Notes under the pieces: generated by a model
The model's input: the letters and a program-made list of their open reading frames with translations, nothing else
Database searches by the model: none
Told to the model about the DNA's origin: nothing
Position numbers and translations under genes: made by a program
DNA from: Candidatus Methanoprimaticola hominis
Lineage (GTDB): Archaea > Thermoplasmatota > Thermoplasmata > Methanomassiliicoccales > Methanomethylophilaceae
NCBI GenBank assembly: GCA_006954465.1
Contig: LVVU01000106.1
Coordinates: 1-5,524 of the forward strand
Direction of reading: 5' to 3'
DNA length: 5,524 nt
Shown here: positions 1 to 4,990 of the stretch, one piece after another
How positions within the stretch are numbered: position 1 is the stretch's first letter
Layout of the letters: each line of letters starts with the position of its first letter

Positions 1-1
1 C

Positions 2-826
2 GACTCCGGATATCTGATGGGGTACATCATGTGCCGTCCGGGGGACACGTTCTATCTGGACATGCCCGATGATTCGCTCACGGTGACGGACGTCGGCCCG
101 CTGGTCTACTACCGTCGCAACGGGAACCTGTACGTCATGCCCCAGACGTTAGGAGGGATAATATCCTCGTTCCTGGGCGCGAGGCATCCTCTGAACATGC
201 CGTTCTACGATATCGCGCGCCAGAGGGTGTGCACCTACACCAACGGCATACGCAGACCGGTCACGCTGAACGTCGTTCCCGTATCGCTGCATGAGACGGA
301 AGCGATCACGATCGGCGTGTTCAGATTCGGCAGCAGGAAGATCCGCGACGAGAACCGCAACATCATCGCGGAGCAGCCCCGGTACCTTTGGCAGGAGGTC
401 ACATCGCACAGGATCCGCTTCTCGCAGACCGTCACCGACGACCATCTGGCGTTCTGGGTGAAGGACGAGATCTACAAGACCAGCATAGAGGAGGCCATAG
501 CGGCCGAGGAGAGGGCGGCGAGGCTGGAGATACAGATGCAGTCCGCCAGGTACGACGCCGGCGCCGATCTGGTCTCCGGGCTGGTGTCCCTGTCCACGGA
601 TGCCAGCGGCTCCCAGGAGGAGATACTGAAGAGAATCGCCGAGGAGCGCAGACGCAGAGGGGGTGAGGCCGATGCCGACGTACAGCATCCCCGACGACGG
701 CACCATGGAGGCGGCGCTCTACGGCTCCGCGCACATCGAGACCGTTCTGGCGAGGGAGAACGGCGACAAGCTGCGCCGCGTCTTCGACGAGAGGATCGGG
801 TACGCGATGGCATCCCTGGACCTTGA
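2..826 (+). CDS. Unrecognised protein, 5' end outside window, probable C-terminal frameshift
   Basis: I do not recognise this protein. The frame is open to the left edge (residues D-S-G-Y-L precede the first ATG at 17), and that ATG has no convincing ribosome binding site, so the gene probably begins upstream. Counting from the ATG at 17, residues 1-150 are a mixed, probably beta-rich globular region with many aromatics (YLD, YYRRNGNLYV, FRFGSRKIR). Residues 151-180 and 200-214 are charged and helix-forming (SIEEAIAAEERAARLE, QEEILKRIAEERRRR). There is no clear signal peptide or membrane segment. After residue 216 the translation turns into an Arg/His/Gly-rich string typical of an out-of-frame reading, and it overlaps the next gene by about 155 bases. 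A run of five G at 659-663 lies exactly at this point. With one more G the frame would stop at TGA 664-666, inside the ribosome binding site of the next gene, as elsewhere in this operon. The real end is therefore probably near 666. A structural or morphogenesis role is only a guess from context. Confidence 0.7.
   Translation, partial: DSGYLMGYIMCRPGDTFYLDMPDDSLTVTDVGPLVYYRRNGNLYVMPQTLGGIISSFLGARHPLNMPFYDIARQRVCTYTNGIRRPVTLNVVPVSLHETEAITIGVFRFGSRKIRDENRNIIAEQPRYLWQEVTSHRIRFSQTVTDDHLAFWVKDEIYKTSIEEAIAAEERAARLEIQMQSARYDAGADLVSGLVSLSTDASGSQEEILKRIAEERRRRGGEADADVQHPRRRHHGGGALRLRAHRDRSGEGERRQAAPRLRREDRVRDGIPGP
659..666 (+). promoter_or_regulatory. Ribosome binding site for the 672 gene
   Basis: GGGGGTGA closely matches the archaeal anti-Shine-Dalgarno partner GGAGGTGA and lies 5 bases before the ATG at 672. 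It favours that ATG over the GTG at 663, which lies inside the site itself. It also overlaps TGA 664-666, the expected stop of the upstream gene if the G run is one base short. Confidence 0.6.
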
Positions 827-1103
827 GCTGGTGGACATCGTGCTGTCGGAGGCCCCGTTATTCATAGAATCCGACGAGCCTCTCGACCCGCAGCTGTGGC
901 CGGCCGACATCCTGGAGACCGTGGAGATCCTCAGATACCTCATGCGTCAGATCCTCGGCAGGAGACTGGTCGGATCGTGGGTGGATGATGCGGACCATCG
1001 CGGACGCCTCATCGGTCTGGGGGAGCACTCCGTCAGAACAACGCTGTCCGGAGAAGCCGACCGCGACTACAAGATGTCGGTTCTGAGAGGTGGACTGCCA
1101 TGA
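672..1103 (+). CDS. Unrecognised 143-residue acidic protein
   Basis: I do not recognise the family. The ATG at 672 is preferred because GGGGGTGA precedes it at proper spacing; a GTG at 663 would add three residues. The protein is acidic and looks mostly alpha-helical: residues 13-50 (EAALYGSAHIETVL, then GDKLRRVFDERIGYAMASLDLE) and 78-100 (ADILETVEILRYLMRQILGRRLV) can form amphipathic helices. The last 40 residues are charged and polar (WVDDADHRGRLIGLGEHSVRT). It has no cysteines, no evident membrane segment and no recognisable catalytic motif. It ends in an ATGA overlap with the next gene, so the two are probably translationally coupled. Codon use matches the downstream genes, which supports it as real. 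A small structural or adaptor protein of the same element is possible, but nothing in the sequence proves this. Confidence 0.8.
   Translation: MPTYSIPDDGTMEAALYGSAHIETVLARENGDKLRRVFDERIGYAMASLDLELVDIVLSEAPLFIESDEPLDPQLWPADILETVEILRYLMRQILGRRLVGSWVDDADHRGRLIGLGEHSVRTTLSGEADRDYKMSVLRGGLP
1085..1092 (+). promoter_or_regulatory. Ribosome binding site for the 1100 gene
   Basis: GAGAGGTG ends 7 bases before the ATG at 1100 and lies inside the last codons of the preceding gene. It supports the ATG that overlaps the upstream TGA as the true start. Confidence 0.6.
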
Positions 1104-1462
1104 TATCCGACATGTCCGCGGGGAACATCTATCTCAACGTCGTGACGCGGATCAACCAGGACTATTCCGATCTCATCGACCATCTGAAGGCGATGGATAC
1201 CCGGGTGGCGTATCTGAAGACGTTCGAGCTCTCGCTGTCCTCCGCCCTCCCCAGATCGCTGTGGGAATCGGAAGCGTACATCTCGCAGTCGAGGATCATG
1301 CCGCTCCCGGAGGACCCGTACGCACTGCTGGACTTCGAGACATTCCGTGCATGGATGACCGTCTACGAGATGGTGATGCGCGACGAGGGACTCATAGGAA
1401 CGAGGAAGCCCACCATCATCGGACTGGACGACGAGGGGGCCGGGCAGCAATCCGGAGGGTGA
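1100..1462 (+). CDS. Unrecognised 120-residue helical protein
   Basis: I do not recognise the family. The ATG at 1100 shares ATGA with the stop of the preceding gene and is preceded by GAGAGGTG, so the start is secure. Residues 10-50 (YLNVVTRINQDYSDLIDHLKAMDTRVAYLKTFELSLSSAL) look like two long helices with heptad-like spacing of hydrophobic residues, possibly a short coiled coil. Residues 76-96 (LLDFETFRAWMTVYEMVMRDEG) form another likely helix. The tail from residue 108 is Gly/Gln/Asp-rich and probably disordered. There is no signal peptide, membrane segment or catalytic motif. It lies directly upstream of the ATPase gene with a 3-base gap, and its last codons carry the ATPase ribosome binding site, so the two products are likely made together. 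An accessory subunit or adaptor of the ATPase is a reasonable but untested idea. Confidence 0.8.
   Translation: MISDMSAGNIYLNVVTRINQDYSDLIDHLKAMDTRVAYLKTFELSLSSALPRSLWESEAYISQSRIMPLPEDPYALLDFETFRAWMTVYEMVMRDEGLIGTRKPTIIGLDDEGAGQQSGG
1454..1462 (+). promoter_or_regulatory. Ribosome binding site for the ATPase gene
   Basis: GGAGGGTGA ends 3 bases before the ATG at 1466, and its last three bases are the TGA stop of the upstream gene. Stop and binding site are thus the same sequence, which suggests translational coupling. Confidence 0.6.
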
Positions 1463-1465
1463 GGC

Positions 1466-2617
1466 ATGGGTTCGAAAGAGTTCCTTCACGATCTCCTCCA
1501 GCCCGGAGAGACCATCGTGTTCGGAGGGAAGAGGGGAGGCGGGAAGACCGCCACCGCCCTGTCGATAGCGCAGCATGCCGTCCAGGGCGATTACGGACAC
1601 CGCCATGTGGAGGTGGTCACGAACGTATTGTTCGGTTGCGTGACCGGGAAAGGGGATCCCGTGGAGGATTACCCCGAGCACGTCCACCACGAGGACATGC
1701 TGGCCGGGACGATGCGCCGCATAGGAGGGATCATCAGGGACCACGGCTCCGGGAACTGCCTGATATTATGGCTGCTGGACGAGGCCCAGAACTTCATGAT
1801 GGCCGATCTGAACGGTTCCAAGGAGAATCTGGCGCTGACCAAGTACCTCGGAAACGCGAGGAAGTTCGATGTCTGCAACATGTTCCTGACTCCGGCGATC
1901 AACAACCTCACGCCGAGGGTACGCTGCTTCCCTACGGGGGATCAGAAATCCGGATACTGCTCCTGCCAGATGATGAAGGATCCCGACCGGGCCTCCGAGA
2001 TCACCCGCAGCGTGGATCCGCGCAGCATCACGTTCGTGACATCGGAGGCGGGGGCGCAGCCGGTACCGCTCTACATCCAGCCGACGTCGTGGATCCGCGG
2101 GATCTACGCGAAGGGACTGGAACCGGGCAGTTACGGATACGACACCAAGTCCACGGCATCGTTCTCCATCGGACAGAACGAGAACGGCGTCCAATTCTCC
2201 TTCGAGAGATTCATCGTGGCGACATCGGGAGGATTGTCTCACGAGCTCCCGAGGAAGATCGAGAAGTTCTACGAAAGATGGGATTCGGAGGGCTCCGACG
2301 ATCCAGAGAAGCTGCCGGGAGAGGACTACACCAGGATACGCATCGCGGACCAGTGCAGGCGCGTCCGGAGGATGCGCGGCAGGGGGCTGACCTGGAAGGA
2401 TATCGCCGCCATCGAGGATGAGGCCGCCACGACGATACAGTCCAGGTTCTACAAGTTCGAGGAAGGAGCCTCGTCCGGGTCGGACGAAGCCAGTACCGCG
2501 ACGACCGACGAAACGACGAGGGGTCGCGCGGGCGCGTATATATACAACCCTGAAAGGGGGAGGGAGGCCGAGGAGCTCGGCTCGTCAGCGGGAGGCGGGC
2601 TGCGATGTTCAGGATAA
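1466..2617 (+). CDS. P-loop ATPase with C-terminal helix-turn-helix-like segment
   Basis: The protein is a 383-residue P-loop NTPase. The Walker A motif is GKRGGGKT at residues 21-28, close to the N-terminus after a beta strand (ETIVFGG). The Walker B motif is LILWLLDEAQ at residues 99-108, with D105 and E106 as the expected Mg-binding and catalytic pair. An ordered strand near residues 137-146 (CNMFLTPAIN), preceded by R132, fits the sensor region of an ASCE-type ATPase. The compact core with DEAQ recalls the Zot-like and FtsK/HerA-like ATPases that move DNA or assemble virions in viruses and mobile elements; I cannot tell which branch. Residues 288-331 are basic and then read GLTWKDIAAIEDEAATTIQSR, shaped like a helix-turn-helix. 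The last 50 residues are Ser/Thr/Gly/Glu-rich and probably disordered. There is no membrane segment. The 3' end overlaps the next gene by 13 bases. A DNA-translocating or packaging motor is the leading inference; a regulatory STAND-type NTPase is less likely at this size. Confidence 0.88.
   Translation: MGSKEFLHDLLQPGETIVFGGKRGGGKTATALSIAQHAVQGDYGHRHVEVVTNVLFGCVTGKGDPVEDYPEHVHHEDMLAGTMRRIGGIIRDHGSGNCLILWLLDEAQNFMMADLNGSKENLALTKYLGNARKFDVCNMFLTPAINNLTPRVRCFPTGDQKSGYCSCQMMKDPDRASEITRSVDPRSITFVTSEAGAQPVPLYIQPTSWIRGIYAKGLEPGSYGYDTKSTASFSIGQNENGVQFSFERFIVATSGGLSHELPRKIEKFYERWDSEGSDDPEKLPGEDYTRIRIADQCRRVRRMRGRGLTWKDIAAIEDEAATTIQSRFYKFEEGASSGSDEASTATTDETTRGRAGAYIYNPERGREAEELGSSAGGGLRCSG
2531..2546 (+). 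promoter_or_regulatory. Candidate internal TATA-box promoter
   Basis: TATATATA at 2537-2544 stands out in a strongly GC-rich stretch and resembles an archaeal TATA box. It lies inside the disordered tail of the ATPase gene, 60 bases before the ATG at 2605. Initiation about 25 bases downstream, near 2566, would leave a short leader containing the GGAGG at 2591-2595. The upstream flank GGCGCG is not a good match to the purine-rich BRE, and the bases also encode Y-I-Y, so this remains a candidate. Confidence 0.35.
2591..2595 (+). promoter_or_regulatory. Ribosome binding site for the 2605 gene
   Basis: GGAGG ends 9 bases before the ATG at 2605 and lies in the final codons of the ATPase gene. It is the main support that the small basic reading frame is translated. 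Confidence 0.5.
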
Positions 2618-2892
2618 CGAAGACGGAGAAGAAAGCGAAGAGCGGGAAGCAGACCGGGAACAGACTGGGAACGGGGAGGAGGCGTGCCGGCAAGGGACGT
2701 TCCGATCCCCAAAAAGGTAGGGGTAGACGTGCACGGGAGACGATCCGTGAACAGCCCCCTCCGCCGAGAAAGACGAAACGGCAACCGAATGCGGGTCCGC
2801 CGCTGAAGATCGGCGGCGGATCGGCGAAGAAACATGTTACGGGCACGACCCCGGAGGAGGTCGTGAGGAACATCAGGAGGCAGAAGAGATGA
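2605..2892 (+). CDS. Unrecognised 95-residue highly basic protein
   Basis: I do not recognise the family. The reading frame begins inside the end of the ATPase gene (13-base overlap) with GGAGG at proper spacing, and ends in an ATGA overlap with the next gene, which is the pattern of real genes here. It is very rich in Lys and Arg, with clusters such as KTEKKAKSGK at residues 6-15, GRRRAGKGR at 24-32 and PPPPRKTKR at 51-59, plus Gly and Pro throughout. This composition implies a largely disordered, nucleic-acid-binding protein. The last 20 residues (TTPEEVVRNIRRQKR) may form a short helix. There are no cysteines, signal peptide or membrane segment. Some risk remains that it is partly a shadow, but the codons use the same preferred AAG, AGG and ACG as neighbours. 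Condensing or coating DNA is a possible role, inferred only from charge and context. Confidence 0.65.
   Translation: MFRITKTEKKAKSGKQTGNRLGTGRRRAGKGRSDPQKGRGRRARETIREQPPPPRKTKRQPNAGPPLKIGGGSAKKHVTGTTPEEVVRNIRRQKR
2796..2826. repeat. Small inverted repeat with overlapping 8-base direct repeat
   Basis: TCCGCCG at 2796-2802 is complementary to CGGCGGA at 2814-2820, with an 11-base loop, and an alternative pairing uses 2811-2816. GATCGGCG occurs twice, at 2808-2815 and 2819-2826. There is no T tract, so it is not an ordinary terminator. It encodes Pro/Gly-rich residues and may be only a compositional effect. Confidence 0.3.
2875..2880 (+). promoter_or_regulatory. Ribosome binding site for the 2889 gene
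   Basis: AGGAGG ends 8 bases before the ATG at 2889, inside the last codons of the preceding gene. It supports both the start and translational coupling. Confidence 0.55.
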
Positions 2893-3089
2893 GCGAGGAA
2901 GATGTGAGGAAGGCGAAGGAGCAGAGGAAGATCGACAAGCTGAGGAACAAGACCAAGGCGGAGCAGCTGAGGCTCAGGGCCAAGGAAGCGAGGATAGAGA
3001 CCCGCGTGAAGAACGGCGGGGTCGGCGGAACCTTCGCGTTCTTCGACAGGCGCAGGATCCCCCAGTACGAGGACAGGAAGAGGAAGTGA
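2889..3089 (+). CDS. Unrecognised 66-residue charged helical protein
   Basis: I do not recognise this small protein. Its ATG overlaps the previous stop (ATGA), AGGAGG precedes it, and its end overlaps the next frame as GTGA, so the boundaries fit the operon. Residues 2-40 are almost uninterrupted charged helix (SEEDVRKAKEQRKIDKLRNK, then TKAEQLRLRAKEARIETRV) with scattered leucine and isoleucine, consistent with a single amphipathic helix or short coiled coil. A Gly-rich turn at 43-47 is followed by a hydrophobic patch (TFAFF, 48-52) and a basic tail (DRRRIPQYEDRKRK). It has no cysteines and is predicted to be net basic. The role is unknown; together with the basic protein upstream it could bind nucleic acid or act as a small scaffold. 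Confidence 0.7.
   Translation: MSEEDVRKAKEQRKIDKLRNKTKAEQLRLRAKEARIETRVKNGGVGGTFAFFDRRRIPQYEDRKRK
3081..3089 (+). promoter_or_regulatory. Ribosome binding site deciding the metallopeptidase start
   Basis: AGGAAGTGA ends 5 bases before ATG 3095 and includes the stop of the upstream gene. The GTG at 3086 lies inside this site, so ATG 3095 is the better-supported start, matching the layout at 659-672. Confidence 0.45.
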
Positions 3090-4387
3090 CGTGGATGGCC
3101 GAGACGAAGACCCGTTACGGCATACCCGTCGGCCCGGACGGATATGTTCCGGAGAGCGAGCTGATCAAGCACTTCGAGAGGACGATGGCCCGGAAGCAGA
3201 GGGAGTACGACGAAAGGCGTTCCGCCGCCGAGCTCTCGGGCGAGAAGATGCCCAACATCAGCCTGGCCAAGAGGGACTACGACAACACCTCGGACACCGT
3301 TATACCGCTGAAGTGCAAGCCGGAGCAGGTCGCGGCGTGGTGGAGGGATCCCACATGCTGCGATGTCCAGGACATCGATACCGCCGGAGCTCCGAAGGTG
3401 AACATCCCGTCCGGCATGACCCCGGGTCAGAAGAGGGAGCAGGGGAGGATCAAGGTCGTATCCTCGCCGTCCGAGGAGCAGAAGTTCCGCCGCGAGCTCG
3501 CGATGACCTACTCCCCGGAGGATATCAGGAAGTTCGCCGCCTGCCACCCCACCGTCGCCATCAAGCCTACCGGGGTGGGATACTCCGGACGCTACATCCC
3601 GTCCAGGGAGAGGATCGAGCTGGACAGGAAGGATGGACTCAACCAGGGGACGATAGCCCACGAGGGAGGGCATCTGCTGAGGAACAGGGATCCGGACAGA
3701 AAGAACGTGATCACCAAGTTCAACCGCGACAGCATCGGCATAGAGGAGAGCTGCACGGTCGCCGAGCAGATGGCCAGATCCGACAAGCCGGACTATACCG
3801 GGTACTACATGAGCGTGGCCGTCTACGACGACAGGAAGCACGCGTGGAGGAGGCCCACGCCGTCCGAGGCGAGGAGGATGGCCGATGAGGACCACCTGCT
3901 GTTCACATACGGCAGGGGGAAGGGACTGAAGGGCGAGGAGGCCCTGAGATCCGTGGAGCAGAACTGGGAGAACTCCCACATCTCAAGGCTGTTCATCGAC
4001 GGGGGCATGGCCGTGAATGTGATGGCCAGGATCTACGGCAACGTCAGACCGGTCTCGATGGCCAAGCCCAGGACCGAGAAGGAGAGGGACGAAGCCTCGA
4101 AGATCGAGGTCACGAACGCCACGGCCGGCAGACCCGGAGTCGCCGAAGCAGGGAGGCAGGTGAAGCAGACTACCCTGTTCAGGAAGCGATCCGTGCGAGA
4201 TTCAAATGTCCGAAGTCAGCATTCCTGCTCTCCCCAGGAACCTGTTGAGCTCGTCTGCGGGTGTGTTGTAGAACAGTTTATCGGTACGATTGGTGAGTTT
4301 CACAAGATTCTCCTTGCCCAGATTGGCCGTCTGATCCACGAATGTCAGCGATGTGAAGTCCATATTGGCTTCCAGACTGAGCGATAG
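3086..4387 (+). CDS. Zincin-type (HEGGH) putative metallopeptidase, 3' end disturbed
   Basis: Counting from GTG 3086, residues 189-197 read TIAHEGGHL, so H192, E193 and H196 form the HExxH zinc and catalytic motif. Just before it, YSGRYIPSRERIELD (166-180) resembles the edge strand that precedes the active-site helix in zincins. IEESCTVAEQMAR (219-231) follows 24 residues later; E220 or E221 could be the third zinc ligand as in gluzincins. The N-terminal 150 residues are charged and not recognised. There is no signal peptide or membrane segment, so it probably acts in the cytoplasm, or in a virion or transfer complex if the operon belongs to such an element. ATG 3095 is the likely true start. 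From about residue 372 (position 4200) the translation is antisense to the DUF1828-like gene, becomes Cys-rich and unlike the rest, and ends at TAG 4385-4387. The native C-terminus was probably near or beyond residue 370 and has been replaced. The peptidase call rests on the motif; the substrate is unknown. Confidence 0.72.
   Translation: MTWMAETKTRYGIPVGPDGYVPESELIKHFERTMARKQREYDERRSAAELSGEKMPNISLAKRDYDNTSDTVIPLKCKPEQVAAWWRDPTCCDVQDIDTAGAPKVNIPSGMTPGQKREQGRIKVVSSPSEEQKFRRELAMTYSPEDIRKFAACHPTVAIKPTGVGYSGRYIPSRERIELDRKDGLNQGTIAHEGGHLLRNRDPDRKNVITKFNRDSIGIEESCTVAEQMARSDKPDYTGYYMSVAVYDDRKHAWRRPTPSEARRMADEDHLLFTYGRGKGLKGEEALRSVEQNWENSHISRLFIDGGMAVNVMARIYGNVRPVSMAKPRTEKERDEASKIEVTNATAGRPGVAEAGRQVKQTTLFRKRSVRDSNVRSQHSCSPQEPVELVCGCVVEQFIGTIGEFHKILLAQIGRLIHECQRCEVHIGFQTER
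4160..4215. other. Composition and strand boundary between operon and minus-strand cassette
   Basis: Left of this point the sequence is GC-rich and all genes are on the plus strand; right of it GC content falls and both genes are on the minus strand. The metallopeptidase frame crosses it without a stop and runs 186 bases antisense into the gene ending at 4202. I see no terminal inverted repeats, target duplication or tRNA end here, so the mechanism of the join is not shown. The exact breakpoint cannot be fixed from one sequence. Confidence 0.5.
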
Positions 4388-4975
4388 TATGGTGATGATG
4401 GCGTCTTTGCAGCGGTCATTGTTAGAAATGCAGAATACATACAACGGAATGGTCGCTTCGACGTACACATCCACCACATAATCCTCTCCTCCACGGCGTA
4501 TGTGCTTATCGAACTCGCATCTACTTCCAAGTGCATTCCTCATAAGCTGCTTCACATCATCCGTATATGTGCTACGGACATTGTTACGGCCGAGATACAG
4601 GAGATCAGCGGTCTGAAGAATCGCCTGAATCATCGACATGAGGCATTGTCCCGCATCCCTGTCGGTGCAATCGATGCAGATCCTTCCATCATCGAGGGAT
4701 ACGTTGTTGGACGAGAGGGTCACATTCAGTATCGCTCTGCGCGTCTCTGAAAGGTTGAAATCCTCATACGACAGCCACATCAGAGTGTGTGCATCATCTG
4801 TGATGATCCACCTGCCGTCCTTCTTCTTGAGAACGATGTGGAGCTCATCTCCGTCCTGGAATGTGAATCCCGTATGAATCAAAAAGCGGTCGACGCCTCT
4901 CGGCTCCAACCATATCTTGGAGCATACACCCTTCTTCAGAGATTCGGTTATTTGATCGATATCGGAACTTGTCAA
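4202..4975 (-). CDS. DUF1828/DUF1829-like two-domain protein
   Basis: The 257-residue protein has the layout I associate with DUF1828 joined to DUF1829. In residues 28-128 the pattern DELHIVLKKKDGRWIITDDA, then HTLMWL and FNLSETRRAILNVTL, then GRICIDC, fits DUF1828: a strand pair ending in ITDD, a helix with an R-R pair, and a following strand. Residues 135-250 (FDKHIRRGGEDYVVDVYVE, then PLYVFCISNN and FTSLTFVDQTANLG) fit a DUF1829-like domain. The biochemical role of these families is not known to me; they occur in phage and accessory regions. The start is TTG 4975, supported by GAGGTGAT 5 bases upstream. It follows the 165-residue gene by 15 bases, probably as one operon. It ends in TGA at 4204-4202. 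GC content is lower than in the left operon, suggesting separate acquisition. There is no membrane segment or signal peptide. The family call is from memory of the pattern and was not searched. Confidence 0.82.
   Translation of the reverse strand: MTSSDIDQITESLKKGVCSKIWLEPRGVDRFLIHTGFTFQDGDELHIVLKKKDGRWIITDDAHTLMWLSYEDFNLSETRRAILNVTLSSNNVSLDDGRICIDCTDRDAGQCLMSMIQAILQTADLLYLGRNNVRSTYTDDVKQLMRNALGSRCEFDKHIRRGGEDYVVDVYVEATIPLYVFCISNNDRCKDAIITILSLSLEANMDFTSLTFVDQTANLGKENLVKLTNRTDKLFYNTPADELNRFLGRAGMLTSDI
4222..4240. repeat. Weak hairpin near the convergent gene ends
   Basis: TTCCTG at 4222-4227 is complementary to CAGGAA at 4235-4240 with a 7-base loop, about 20 bases inside the 3' end of the minus-strand gene. 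There is no T tract on either strand, so termination is only a possibility. Confidence 0.2.
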
Positions 4976-4980
4976 GACTT

Positions 4981-4988
4981 ATCACCTC
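4981..4988 (-). promoter_or_regulatory. Strong ribosome binding site for a TTG start
   Basis: Read on the minus strand, GAGGTGAT is a near-perfect Shine-Dalgarno sequence 5 bases before TTG 4975. No ATG or GTG lies at suitable spacing in that frame, so this site decides the unusual start. It lies in the 15-base gap between the two minus-strand genes. Confidence 0.7.
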
Positions 4989-4990
4989 TC

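Noticed and set aside
656..666. Canonical programmed -1 frameshift heptamer in gene 1
   Set aside because: The bases do not fit X XXY YYZ in the gene 1 frame, and re-pairing in the P site would be poor; a homopolymer indel explains the data more simply.
149..706. A 185-codon minus-strand open frame opposite gene 1
   Set aside because: Antisense shadow; the plus frame has normal composition and fits the operon.
1090..2421. A 443-codon open frame on the plus strand overlapping the ATPase gene
   Set aside because: It is Arg/Gly/His-rich as expected for an out-of-frame reading of GC-rich DNA, while the overlapped frames carry Walker motifs, good ribosome binding sites and tidy gene junctions.
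2873..3979. A 368-codon minus-strand open frame opposite the metallopeptidase gene
   Set aside because: Its Leu/Val/Gly/Arg-rich translation is the antisense of a coding frame with a HEGGH motif, and it has no supporting ribosome binding site or recognisable domain.
4195..4215. TTCAAAT resembling a tRNA T-loop, possibly a tRNA-derived attachment site at the composition boundary
   Set aside because: The flanking bases do not form the expected 5-base-pair T stem, there is no acceptor-like 3' end, and no second copy is visible in the window.
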